Notes under the pieces: model-generated
The model's input: only the letters and a program-made list of their open reading frames with translations
Told to the model about the DNA's origin: nothing
Databases searched by the model: none
Source of the DNA: Flavobacterium salmonis
GTDB lineage: Bacteria > Bacteroidota > Bacteroidia > Flavobacteriales > Flavobacteriaceae
NCBI RefSeq assembly: GCF_903819435.1
Contig: NZ_CAIJDP010000057.1
Coordinates: forward strand, 1-64,000
Direction: 5' to 3'
DNA length: 64,000 bases
Made by a program: the position numbers and the translations under genes
In this document: piece by piece, positions 36,425-44,887 of the stretch
How positions within the stretch are numbered: position 1 is the stretch's first letter
Layout of the letters: every line of letters begins with the position of its first letter

Positions 36425-36553
36425 TTAAAAACTTCTGTCCCATTTTAGAAATGTATCCATGACTTCCTGATGATCTGTTAATTCATTATCTGTCATTTTC
36501 ATTTCACTGCCGACTTTGGAATTTTCTTCTAGTAGTTGTTCATCATTGTTCAT
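36425..36553 (-). CDS. Hypothetical 42-residue acidic protein
   Basis: A short frame with ATG at 36553 and stop at 36425. It encodes an acidic, charged peptide starting MNNDEQLLEENSKVGSEMKM and ending VMDTFLKWDRSF. It is followed 67 bp later by a strong terminator, and its upstream region has a TAACTTTA box resembling a -7 element, so it could be an independent small gene between the cys and metH operons. No family recognised. Support is the ORF, terminator and position only. Confidence 0.4.
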   Translation of the reverse strand: MNNDEQLLEENSKVGSEMKMTDNELTDHQEVMDTFLKWDRSF

Positions 36554-36699
36554 AATAGATAATTTGTTTAATACTTTCTTAAAGTTAGTATTTTATATTG
36601 GTAATTCAAAATGCTAAAATCAAAATTTCTCTTTCTGAAAAAAATTAATACTGCAAATTTACCTCACTTTTTACAGACTAAGTTTAAATTAACATCAAT

Positions 36700-36732
36700 A
36701 AAAAAGCCCAAACTTAAAAAGTTTGAGCTTTA
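36700..36732 (-). terminator. Terminator at the end of the cys operon
   Basis: On the minus strand AAGCTCAAACTTTTTAAGTTTGGGCTTTTTT, a 12-bp stem with a T-run, 50 bp after the reductase stop codon. The stem sequence resembles the terminator at 36322-36358. Confidence 0.85.
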
Positions 36733-36746
36733 CAATATAAAATGTC

Positions 36747-36781
36747 AAAACCTTAGTTGCTCAGCAACTTAGAAACTCAGA
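36747..36781. repeat. CTTAG-type phrase repeat
   Basis: Plus strand AAAACCTTAGTTGCTCAGCA, then ACTTAGAAACTCAG, between the last gene of the cys operon and its terminator. Confidence 0.6.
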
Positions 36782-37855
36782 CTACACTATTGCTTTCACA
36801 ACCGCTTTTGGAGCTTCTTTACGAGTTCCGTCAAAACCGTCAACACCAGAAACTGTTGTATATTTCAATACATATTTTTTACCTGGGTTGATAATTCCGT
36901 ATGCAGCCTGGCACATTAAAGTTGCTTCGTGGAAACCACAAAGGATTAATTTTAATTTCCCAGGGTAAGTATTGATATCTCCAATGGCAAAGATTCCAGG
37001 AATGTTGGTTTGGTAATCTAATGCGTTGTTTACTTTAATCGCATTTTTCTCGATTTCAAGTCCCCAGTCTCCAATTGGTCCTAATTTTGGCGTTAATCCG
37101 AAAAGTGGAATAAAGAAATCCGTTTCGATTTTACGGTGTGCTCCGTTTTCCTCAATATCCAAAGATTCTACGTGCTCAGCACCGTTAATTCCGATTACCT
37201 CAGCTGGTGTGATCAATTTGATTTTTCCTGCTGATTTTAATTCCTGTACTTTTTCTACAGAATCTAAAGCTCCTCTAAATTCGTTTCTACGGTGAATCAA
37301 AGTTACTTCTGAAGCTACATTTGCTAAAAAGATACTCCAGTCTAATGCTGAATCTCCTCCTCCTGCAATAACCACTCTTTTATCTCTGAATTTCTCCGGA
37401 TTTTTGATGAAGTATTTTACACCTTTATCTTCATAAAACTCGATATCTTCAATAAGAGGTTTTCTGGGTTCGAAACTTCCCAAACCTCCGGCAATTGCGA
37501 TAACCGGTGCGTGGAATTTTTTTCCTTTGTTTGACGTTACGATAAAACTTCCGTCTTCTTGTTTTTCGATAGTTTCTGCACGCTCACCTAAAGTAAAACC
37601 AGGTTCAAATTGTTTAATCTGTTCCATTAATCCGTCTACTAAATCTCCCGCTAACACTTCCGGAAAACCAGGAATGTCATAAATTGGCTTTTTAGGGTAC
37701 AATTCAGAAAGTTGTCCGCCCGGCTGAGGCAAAGCATCTAAGATATGGCATTTTAATTTTAATAATCCTGCCTCGAAAACGGCAAATAAACCTGTTGGTC
37801 CTGCTCCAATTATAAGTATATCTGTTTTAATCATTATGGTGTTGTTTATAATCAT
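36782..37855 (-). CDS. Ferredoxin--NADP reductase, thioredoxin-reductase-like type
   Basis: 350-357 residues; the ATG at 37834 (MIKTDILIIGAG) gives the usual N-terminus. FAD motif ILIIGAGPTGLFAVFEAG and NADPH motif VVIAGGGDSALDWSIFL are both present, and there is no CxxC redox pair between them, so it is a YumC-like ferredoxin/flavodoxin-NADP reductase rather than a thioredoxin reductase. It is the last gene of the sulfate-assimilation operon. With no CysJ flavoprotein in the operon, it probably passes NADPH electrons through ferredoxin to the sulfite reductase. That role is inferred from context. Confidence 0.85.
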   Translation of the reverse strand: MIINNTIMIKTDILIIGAGPTGLFAVFEAGLLKLKCHILDALPQPGGQLSELYPKKPIYDIPGFPEVLAGDLVDGLMEQIKQFEPGFTLGERAETIEKQEDGSFIVTSNKGKKFHAPVIAIAGGLGSFEPRKPLIEDIEFYEDKGVKYFIKNPEKFRDKRVVIAGGGDSALDWSIFLANVASEVTLIHRRNEFRGALDSVEKVQELKSAGKIKLITPAEVIGINGAEHVESLDIEENGAHRKIETDFFIPLFGLTPKLGPIGDWGLEIEKNAIKVNNALDYQTNIPGIFAIGDINTYPGKLKLILCGFHEATLMCQAAYGIINPGKKYVLKYTTVSGVDGFDGTRKEAPKAVVKAIV

Positions 37856-38030
37856 TCTTAATAATACAAAGAAACGAATAATTTATTCTAATTTCAATGA
37901 TTTTTATCATTCATTTCCTTGCGAAACTTTTTACTCTTTATTTTTAACGAACCGGTAATTTCGTTCATTCGTTTACATCTGGTTAAAAAAACGACACTAC
38001 AAAATCGGTTGTTCCTCCGGAACTTTTTTG

Positions 38031-38612
38031 TTATTCTTTATTTCTCAAAGAAGCCGTTATTTCATTCATCTTCTTTACTTTATCTTCAAAATCGCCCTTT
38101 AGCGTTTTTCTGTATTCGTTTAGGTTTTCGACCATTGAATTGATATCTTCCGGAATTACTTCTTCAAAAAATTCTCTTAGCCTTTTGGCTGTTGTTGGTG
38201 ATTTTCCGTTGGTCGAAATCGCAATTTTTACATTTCCTTTTGTTACGATTCCACCAAGATAATAATCACATAAATCAGGTGTATCTGCAATATTGCAAAT
38301 CAGATAACGCTTTCTGGACAAATCGTAAACCCTTTTATTCACCGCTAAATCATCCGTGCAGGCGATTACCATGTGTCGCTTTTTGAGCATTTTCTTTTTG
38401 AACTTTGCTTCCGTCAATTTAATTGAAGGATGATTTTCAGCTAATACTTTTATTTCTAAATGAAAGTCGGGCGCAACCACCTCAACGTTGGCATTTGGAC
38501 TCGACTTTAATAAAAAAGAAAGCTTTTCCAATCCAACATTACCTCCTCCCACAATCAGTACATTCAGATTGTGAAGTTTTAAGAATATCGGATATAATTC
38601 GTTTTGTTCCAT
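38031..38612 (-). CDS. Precorrin-2 dehydrogenase / sirohydrochlorin ferrochelatase (Met8p/CysG N-terminal type)
   Basis: 193 residues. The NAD-binding motif NVLIVGGGNVGLEKLSFLL opens the protein, with a typical CysG N-terminal/Met8p layout: VIACTDDLAVNKRVYDLS, CNIADTPDLCDYYLGGIVTKG and IAISTNGKSPTTAKRLREFF. It oxidises precorrin-2 and inserts iron to make siroheme, the cofactor of the sulfite reductase encoded two genes upstream. With the separate uroporphyrinogen methyltransferase it replaces the fused CysG of enterobacteria. Confidence 0.9.
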   Translation of the reverse strand: MEQNELYPIFLKLHNLNVLIVGGGNVGLEKLSFLLKSSPNANVEVVAPDFHLEIKVLAENHPSIKLTEAKFKKKMLKKRHMVIACTDDLAVNKRVYDLSRKRYLICNIADTPDLCDYYLGGIVTKGNVKIAISTNGKSPTTAKRLREFFEEVIPEDINSMVENLNEYRKTLKGDFEDKVKKMNEITASLRNKE

Positions 38613-38654
38613 TTTAATTTTTTGTTTCGCCGAAAATACTAAAATCTGACGTTA

Positions 38655-38716
38655 CAATTTTTATTTTATCATCGGGTTAAAACCCGACGCTACAATATGT
38701 TTCGTTCCTACGGAAC
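38655..38716. repeat. Short hairpin-bearing intergenic repeat
   Basis: TCGGGTTAAAACCCGA forms a 7-bp stem and is followed by CGCTACAATATGTTTCGTTC and CTACGGAACT. A related GTTCCTCCGGAAC string lies at about 38010. It has the look of a common Flavobacteria intergenic repeat. Confidence 0.55.
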
Positions 38717-39493
38717 TTATCTCGAGATTTCTTTTGACAAAAATTCTTCGTAAAATCCTTTTAGCTTGTGACTTTCTTTAACAACTTCTCCCAAAACAAT
38801 AATTGCGGGTGAGCTCAAATTTCGTTGTTTTACAATTTCAATAATTGAATCTACAGTTCCTACACCCACTTTTTCTTCTGCTGTTGTTCCGTTTTGAATA
38901 ATCGCTACGGGCAAATCGCCTTTCTTTTCCTGCTGAAACAATTCAACAATTTGAGGTAATTTGTGCATTCCCATCAAAATCACAACTGTTGCTGATGATT
39001 GTGCTGCTAAAGCCACATCAGAAGACAATCTTCTATCCGAAGTTGTACCTGTAATCGCCCAGAAACTTTCTGAAACGCCTCTCTTTGTAATCGAAATTCC
39101 CTTACTTGCAGGGACTGCTACTACTGATGAAATTCCAGGAATTACAGCTGTCTCGATTCCGAAACTTTCTGCAAATTCTATTTCTTCGCTTCCTCTTCCG
39201 AAAACAAATGGATCACCACCTTTTAACCGAACTACATTTCCATACGTCAGCGCATTATCCACAATCAACTGATTGATCTGATCCTGCGAATAAACATGAT
39301 CTCCAATTCTTTTTCCAACAAAAATTCTGATCGCATTTTTAGGAGCGTGGCCTAAAATTTCATCATTTGCCAAGGCATCATACAAAACCACATTCGCTTC
39401 AGCCAGTGCTTTTGCACCTTTCAGTGTAAGCAATTCCGGATCGCCGGGACCTGCACCAACTAAAGTTACTTTTGGCTTTATAGTATTATGCAT
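38717..39493 (-). CDS. cobA: Uroporphyrinogen-III C-methyltransferase
   Basis: 258 residues. SUMT motifs: VTLVGAGPGDPELLTLKGAK at the N-terminus, VVRLKGGDPFVFGRGSEEIE and VIPGISSVVAVPASKGISIT. It uses two SAM to convert uroporphyrinogen III to precorrin-2, the siroheme precursor. Its start overlaps the end of the sulfite reductase gene by 8 bp, indicating translational coupling with its client enzyme. It could equally be called SumT. Confidence 0.93.
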   Translation of the reverse strand: MHNTIKPKVTLVGAGPGDPELLTLKGAKALAEANVVLYDALANDEILGHAPKNAIRIFVGKRIGDHVYSQDQINQLIVDNALTYGNVVRLKGGDPFVFGRGSEEIEFAESFGIETAVIPGISSVVAVPASKGISITKRGVSESFWAITGTTSDRRLSSDVALAAQSSATVVILMGMHKLPQIVELFQQEKKGDLPVAIIQNGTTAEEKVGVGTVDSIIEIVKQRNLSSPAIIVLGEVVKESHKLKGFYEEFLSKEISR

Positions 39494-41576
39494 TTGCTAA
39501 TTCCTGTGCTCTGTATTTTTCTATTATCGCAAAAAATGCAATTCCTTCTTCAATATATTGTTTTGCGAATGCTTCAGTCGGCTCATTTTTATTGATTTGA
39601 TAAACCAATTCTTTGAACGTTGTTGGCAATCCAATTTTAGCACTTTCAACAAAAACAGTATCAAATAAATCTACGATTCCTGCATGGTTGTTTGTTTTTT
39701 GGTTTTCTGAAAGCAACAATGCTTTTGCACCGTTAACAAATCCTGCATAAGCGTGATAGATTGCATCAGCCCATTTTCCTTCGTCGAAAGATTCCTGTGC
39801 GAAAGTCAGTTTATCTTTGGCTTCTAATAATAAAGTAGCGACTAAATCAATCACAACACCGGCACATTCTCCAACTCCAACCGCTTTTACATAATTGTCT
39901 GCATTACCCCAGTCAATAAAATCGGCTTCAGTTAAATTGGTTACATCTGCAAAAGGTTTTAAGATTTCATAGAAATATTTCTCTCCTTTGGCATCATAAT
40001 AATTAAGGAATTTGTCTCCGTTTCCATTAGCATCAAAATCATTTAAAATAGTTCTTAATGCGTCCGGTCCTCTACGGCTTGGAATTTTAATTACTTTATC
40101 AGCAAAACGTCCTTCTCCGTTTCCTAAACGTCCGCCTCCTAATAAAACCTGTAAAGCCGGAGCTACCAGTTTTCCTGAGTTGATAGACATTCCCTGAAAT
40201 CCTATTGCAGACATATTATGCTGTCCGCAGGCATTCATACAACCACTGATTTTGATTTCAATTTCGCTGTTATTGCTGTATTGCGGATATTCTGCTTTGA
40301 TTACTTTTTCTAATTCTTCTGCAATTCCGGTACTGCTCGCAATCCCCAAATTACAAGTATCAGTACCTGGGCACGCAGTGATATCACCAATAGTATTGTA
40401 ACCTAAAGCTACCATATCTAATTTGGCTAATTCCTGATAAAAGAAAGGCAAGTTCTCTTCTTTTATATGACGAATCACAATATTTTGACGCAATGAAAAA
40501 CGTAATTCATTGGCTCCGTAATTTTTAATCAAATCTGCTAATAATCTCGCTTTATCTGTGTAAAAATCACCTAATAAAACTTTTATTCCGATTGCATAAT
40601 AACCTGCCTGTTTTTGAGCGATTACATTCGATTTTTTCCAGGCTTCATAAGCTGCTGTATCATCGATTGTAACTTGCGGAACTGCTAATAAAGGTTCCGG
40701 AATTGGACCTTCAAAAGCGGTGGTGTCAATTTCATATGTTTCAAAAGCGATTGCTTTTTTCTCTTTTTCAACTAAATCAAGGAAAACATCTCTTCCCATT
40801 TCTTTGATTAAGAATTTCATACGGGCTTTCATCCTTTTGGCACGCTCACCATATCGGTCAAAAATACGGATGATTCCCTCTGCTGTCGGGATGATTTGAT
40901 TTACCGGAATAAATTCTGAAAGTAATTCAGCGTGAGCAGGCTGTGAACCTAAACCTCCACCAAAAACAACTTTAAAACCTTTTTCACCATTTACAATTTT
41001 TGGAATAAATCCTAAATCATGCAAATAACTCAAAGCAGTATCTTCATCAGATGATGAGAACGAAATTTTGAATTTACGTCCCATTTCCTGACAAATAGGG
41101 TTTCTTAATAAGTATTGAAACATTCCATGAGCATAAGGCGTCACATCAAATGGTTCGTTTACATCTACACCTGCCAATTCACTTCCTGTAATATTTCTAA
41201 CTGTGTTTCCACAAGCTTCTCTTAATGTAATATCGTCCTTAGCCAAATTAGCCCAAAGTTCAGGCGTTCTGTCTAGACTTACGTAGTGAATCTGAATATC
41301 CTGACGTGTTGTAATGTGCAAACGTCCTGTAGAATATTCATCAGAAACTTTCGTAATACGTACTAACTGCTCACTGGTTACTTTACCGTAAGGCAATTTG
41401 ATACGAATCATTTGTACACCTTCCTGACGCTGACCGTAAATTCCACGCGCTAAACGAAGACTACGAAAACGCTCATCATCAATTTTTCCTCCACGGAATA
41501 AATGAATCTTTTTTTCTAAATCGATAATCTCTTTCTGAACTATCGGATTTTCTATTTCTGTTCTAAAACTTTCCAT
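39486..41576 (-). CDS. Siroheme sulfite reductase with C-terminal HEPN-like extension
   Basis: 696 residues. The ferredoxin-type sulfite/nitrite reductase repeats are clear, with siroheme/4Fe-4S ligands in TACPGTDTCNLGIASS and ISGCMNACGQHNMSAIGFQG and the Arg-rich HITTRQDIQIH and FSLRQNIVIRH segments. After the catalytic core (to about 560) a helical extension of about 130 residues follows (GKWADAIYHAYAGFVNGAKA, then NNHAGIVDLFDTVFVESAKI), resembling a HEPN domain. Operon context (CysH, CysD, CysN) points to sulfite rather than nitrite as substrate. The role of the extension is unknown. Confidence 0.9.
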   Translation of the reverse strand: MESFRTEIENPIVQKEIIDLEKKIHLFRGGKIDDERFRSLRLARGIYGQRQEGVQMIRIKLPYGKVTSEQLVRITKVSDEYSTGRLHITTRQDIQIHYVSLDRTPELWANLAKDDITLREACGNTVRNITGSELAGVDVNEPFDVTPYAHGMFQYLLRNPICQEMGRKFKISFSSSDEDTALSYLHDLGFIPKIVNGEKGFKVVFGGGLGSQPAHAELLSEFIPVNQIIPTAEGIIRIFDRYGERAKRMKARMKFLIKEMGRDVFLDLVEKEKKAIAFETYEIDTTAFEGPIPEPLLAVPQVTIDDTAAYEAWKKSNVIAQKQAGYYAIGIKVLLGDFYTDKARLLADLIKNYGANELRFSLRQNIVIRHIKEENLPFFYQELAKLDMVALGYNTIGDITACPGTDTCNLGIASSTGIAEELEKVIKAEYPQYSNNSEIEIKISGCMNACGQHNMSAIGFQGMSINSGKLVAPALQVLLGGGRLGNGEGRFADKVIKIPSRRGPDALRTILNDFDANGNGDKFLNYYDAKGEKYFYEILKPFADVTNLTEADFIDWGNADNYVKAVGVGECAGVVIDLVATLLLEAKDKLTFAQESFDEGKWADAIYHAYAGFVNGAKALLLSENQKTNNHAGIVDLFDTVFVESAKIGLPTTFKELVYQINKNEPTEAFAKQYIEEGIAFFAIIEKYRAQELANA

Positions 41577-41583
41577 TTTATTT

Positions 41584-41717
41584 TAAGCTTTGAGCCTTGG
41601 GCTATGAGCTGTGGGCTGTTATCTGTATTATAAACTTATATCTTTTTTAGATTTACTCTAAAACTAGGTTTTTACCATTGTCCAAAAGCGCTAGGCTCAA
41701 AGCCCATAGCTGAAAGC
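41584..41717. repeat. Inverted pair of GGGCTATGAGC-type phrase repeats
   Basis: AAGCTTTGAGCCTTGGGCTA followed by TGAGCTGTGGGCT at the left is matched in reverse complement by GGCTCAAAGCCCATAGCTGA followed by AAGCTT at the right. The arms could form a long stem across the cysN-sulfite reductase gap. Confidence 0.75.
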
Positions 41718-41720
41718 TTC

Positions 41721-42965
41721 CTATCTAATAAATCCTACTCCTGCTGTTGTGTTGGTTACGGCATCAATTAAAATAAAAGCACCGTTTGATTTATTTTCAT
41801 TATAAGAATCAAAATATAATGCTTTGCTTAATTTGATACTTACTTCACCGATTTCATTAATTGATAATTGTGAAGCCGGAGTAGTTCCTGAATAATCAGT
41901 CGCAATTGTATTGGTAACACTCTCAATTTTAGCTAAAACTCTGTTCGTATTGTGCTGTACAAAATATTTAGCTCCCGGAACTAATTTTTTGCTGTCCATC
42001 CAACACACTGTAGTTACAATATCTTTTTCAATTTTTGGAAGTTCTGACGATTTTACAATCATATCACCTCTTGTCACATTAATATCATTTTCTAATTCGA
42101 TTGTAATTGAAGAACCTGCAACAGCTTCATCAAATTGTTTATCGAAAAAATGAATGTTTGTCACTTTTGATTCGGTTAAAGAAGGCAAAACCGTTACCGC
42201 ATCCCCAACTTTAATTGAGTTTCCGTATAATTTACCGGCATATCCTCTAAAATCATGGTATTCTTCTGTTTTTGGACGGATAACTGTCTGAACTGGAAAA
42301 CGTGCTTTTCCTGCTTCAAAAACATCCGAAGAATGTAATCCTTCTAAATGCTCCAAAATTGTCTGCCCTTCGTACCAAGGCATTTTACCTAACTTATCCA
42401 CGACATTATCTCCTGTCAAAGCACTCAACGGAATATAACTTACGTTTTGTTCTTTGAAAGTACTTTTTGCATTTAATGCCTGAAAATCGGCTTTGATTTT
42501 ATTGAACACTTCTTCTGAATAATCTACTAAGTCCATTTTGTTGATGGCAACGATTACTTCTTTTACTCTCAATAAATTATTGATAAAAAAGTGACGATAC
42601 GTCTGCTCAATAACCCCTTTTCTGGCATCAATTAAAATGATTGAAACCTGAGAAGTTGAAGCTCCTGTAACCATGTTTCTTGTATATTCTACGTGACCCG
42701 GAGTATCGGCAATAATGTAACTTTTCTTTGCCGTCGAAAAATAAATATGAGCAACGTCAATTGTGATTCCCTGCTCTCTTTCTGCTACCAATCCGTCAGT
42801 AGCCAAAGAAAAATCAAGGTAATCGTATCCTTTTTGTTTACTGCTTTTTTCGATTGCTTCAATTTTATCTGTAGTCAATGATTTTGTATCGTACAATAAT
42901 CTTCCTATCAAAGTACTTTTTCCGTCATCTACACTTCCTGCTGTTGCTATTTTTAAAACGTCCAT
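41721..42965 (-). CDS. cysN: Sulfate adenylyltransferase subunit 1 (GTPase) CysN
   Basis: 414 residues. EF-Tu-like GTPase motifs: ATAGSVDDGKSTLIGRLLYD (P-loop), ADTPGHVEYTRNM (G3) and AINKMDLVDYS (G4), followed by two beta-barrel domains. There is no APS-kinase (CysC) domain at the C-terminus, and no cysC in the operon. It powers APS formation by CysD through GTP hydrolysis. Spaced 141 bp from cysD; the gap holds TTTCAGG-type and AATTCAT-type phrase repeats. Confidence 0.95.
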   Translation of the reverse strand: MDVLKIATAGSVDDGKSTLIGRLLYDTKSLTTDKIEAIEKSSKQKGYDYLDFSLATDGLVAEREQGITIDVAHIYFSTAKKSYIIADTPGHVEYTRNMVTGASTSQVSIILIDARKGVIEQTYRHFFINNLLRVKEVIVAINKMDLVDYSEEVFNKIKADFQALNAKSTFKEQNVSYIPLSALTGDNVVDKLGKMPWYEGQTILEHLEGLHSSDVFEAGKARFPVQTVIRPKTEEYHDFRGYAGKLYGNSIKVGDAVTVLPSLTESKVTNIHFFDKQFDEAVAGSSITIELENDINVTRGDMIVKSSELPKIEKDIVTTVCWMDSKKLVPGAKYFVQHNTNRVLAKIESVTNTIATDYSGTTPASQLSINEIGEVSIKLSKALYFDSYNENKSNGAFILIDAVTNTTAGVGFIR

Positions 42966-42976
42966 TCTGTAATATT

Positions 42977-43103
42977 TTGTTTCAGGTTTAAAGTTTCAGG
43001 TTTTCTGTTGAAACTAATAATCTGTATGTTTTTGTTTTCTTGATTTTCACTTTTAAAATTTCGTCTAGAATTGCATTCATAATTCACAATTCATAACTCA
43101 TAA
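42977..43103. repeat. Phrase repeats (TTTCAGG type and AATTCATAATTCAC type)
   Basis: TTTCAGGTTTAAAGTTTCAG (42977-43015) belongs to the family at 30770. CATTCATAATTCACAATTCA, then TAACTCATAATTATT (43068-43103), is another internally repetitive phrase with a period of about 9-10. Confidence 0.65.
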
Positions 43104-43106
43104 TTA

Positions 43107-44006
43107 TTAAAAGTATCCTTGTTGTTTTCTTTTCTCCATTGCAGCTTCAGAACGTTTATCGTCAATTCTGGCTCCTCTTTCTGAAATGGTAGACTCTCTG
43201 ATTTCGCCCACTACCTCTGCAATAGTTGCTGCATAAGATTCAACAGCTGCTGTACAGCTCATATCTCCAACGGTTCTGAAACGAACAATTCGCTCTTCGA
43301 TTTGCTCATCTTCTTCCTGATATACAAAAGGAGAATGCGACCAGATTAAACCATCCCTTAAGAAAACTTTTCTTTTATGTGAAAAATAGATTGATGGAAT
43401 TTCGATGTGTTCTTTTTCAATATAACTCCAAACATCTAATTCTGTCCAGTTTGAAATTGGGAAAACACGAACGTTTTGTCCATTTTCGATTTTACCATTC
43501 AAAATATCAAATAACTCAGGTCTTTGATTTTTTTCGTCCCATTGTCCGAAATCATCACGAACAGAGAAAATACGTTCTTTTGCTCTTGCTTTTTCTTCAT
43601 CACGACGCGCACCACCAATACAAGCATCAAATTTAAATTCTTCAATGGCATCCAAAAGTGTTGTCGTCTGTAAGCTGTTACGGCTTGAATATTTTCCAGT
43701 TTCTTCAACCACTTTTCCTTCATCAATAGCATCCTGAACATTACGAACGATCAATTCTAAACCTAATTCTTCTACCAATTTATCTCTGAAAGCAATTGTT
43801 TCAGGAAAATTGTGTCCCGTATCAACATGTAATAAAGGAAACGGAATCTTAGCAGGAAAAAATGCTTTTTGGGCCAAACGTACTAATGTAATAGAATCTT
43901 TTCCACCTGAAAAAAGTAAAACCGGTTTGTCAAACTGAGAAACAACTTCTCTAAAGATGTATATCGCTTCACTTTCTAAAGCATTTGTTTTTAACACTGA
44001 ACTCAT
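43107..44006 (-). CDS. cysD: Sulfate adenylyltransferase subunit 2 CysD
   Basis: 299 residues, the normal length. The PP-loop motif is PVLLFSGGKDSITLVRLAQK. CysD features follow: FPLLHVDTGHNFPETIAFRD, DACIGGARRDEEKARAKERI and VFPISNWTELDVWSYIEKEH. With CysN it converts sulfate and ATP to APS. It lies between cysH and cysN in the operon. Confidence 0.96.
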   Translation of the reverse strand: MSSVLKTNALESEAIYIFREVVSQFDKPVLLFSGGKDSITLVRLAQKAFFPAKIPFPLLHVDTGHNFPETIAFRDKLVEELGLELIVRNVQDAIDEGKVVEETGKYSSRNSLQTTTLLDAIEEFKFDACIGGARRDEEKARAKERIFSVRDDFGQWDEKNQRPELFDILNGKIENGQNVRVFPISNWTELDVWSYIEKEHIEIPSIYFSHKRKVFLRDGLIWSHSPFVYQEEDEQIEERIVRFRTVGDMSCTAAVESYAATIAEVVGEIRESTISERGARIDDKRSEAAMEKRKQQGYF

Positions 44007-44060
44007 TTTTGATATTTTATTTGATATTTTATTTGTGAAAACTTTAGTTTCAAGTTTTTT
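44006..44060. repeat. Short direct repeat and TTTCAAG phrase
   Basis: TTGATATTTTATTTGATATT contains two tandem copies of a 12-base unit (TTTGATATTTTA) directly upstream of cysD, followed by TTTAGTTTCAAGTTTTT, a member of the phrase family at 30770. Confidence 0.6.
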
Positions 44061-44149
44061 TCGCCTGATCTAAAAATCTCTGCTTTTATTCTAATAATCT
44101 GTATTCTATTGTCTGCCATCAGCGTGTTGCTTTTAGCTTGTTTTTTCTG

Positions 44150-44860
44150 CTACTCTTTTTTCGCACCATGCAAACCACATTCTTTATGACTGGACTCCCA
44201 ATACCATCTTCCGGCTCTGATATCTTCTCCGGGAAAAATGGCTCTGGTACAAGGGGCACAACCGATACTTACAAAGCCTTTTTTGTGTAATGCATTTTGA
44301 GGTACATTGTTTTCCTTCAAATAATCTTCAACTTCCTGCAAAGTCCATTTTAATAAAGGATTGAATTTGATAATGTCAAAACCTCCATCATATTCAAACA
44401 AACTCAAATCTTGTCTGTTCTCGGATTGTTCTGCTCTTAAACCTGTAATCCAAACCGCATTTCCTGCCAAAGCTTTTCGCAACGGAACCACTTTTCGAAT
44501 AAAACAGCATTCTTTTCTGTTTTCAACCGAATCGTAGAAGCTATTCGGGCCTTTTTCTTTCAGCAAATTTTCAACTGATGCGGCTTCAGGAAAGAAAACC
44601 TCGATAGGTTTCTTATACTTTTTTAATGTTTTATGAAAAACATCATACGTTTCCTGAAACAACCTTCCGGTATCTAATGTAAAAATGGTAATATCCAAAT
44701 TGCTTTTGGCAATGTAATCTGTAATCACCTGATCTTCCTGACCAAAAGAAGTCGAAAAAATTACTTTTCCCGGAAATTCTTCAGCCAAAAAAGCAAAAGT
44801 CTCTTCAATTGAAAAATCTTTCGTTTTATCTAACAGTGATTGTATAATTGTCGCACTCAT
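44150..44860 (-). CDS. cysH: Adenylyl-sulfate (APS) reductase, CysH family
   Basis: 236 residues. PP-loop-like STSFGQEDQVITDYIAKSN begins the fold. The pattern KECCFIRKVVPLRKAL with a second pair in IGCAPCTRAIFPGED gives the CC...CxxC ligands of the 4Fe-4S cluster that mark APS-type (plant/assimilatory APS) reductases. This agrees with the lack of an APS kinase gene: sulfate goes to APS and then directly to sulfite. The C-terminal ECGLHG supplies the catalytic Cys. Confidence 0.94.
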   Translation of the reverse strand: MSATIIQSLLDKTKDFSIEETFAFLAEEFPGKVIFSTSFGQEDQVITDYIAKSNLDITIFTLDTGRLFQETYDVFHKTLKKYKKPIEVFFPEAASVENLLKEKGPNSFYDSVENRKECCFIRKVVPLRKALAGNAVWITGLRAEQSENRQDLSLFEYDGGFDIIKFNPLLKWTLQEVEDYLKENNVPQNALHKKGFVSIGCAPCTRAIFPGEDIRAGRWYWESSHKECGLHGAKKE

Positions 44861-44887
44861 ATTCTTTCTTTCCTTCCTAAATATTTA

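Noticed and set aside
37919..38143. 74-codon plus-strand ORF
   Set aside because: Covers intergenic repeat sequence and the antisense 3' end of the siroheme synthesis gene; no independent support.
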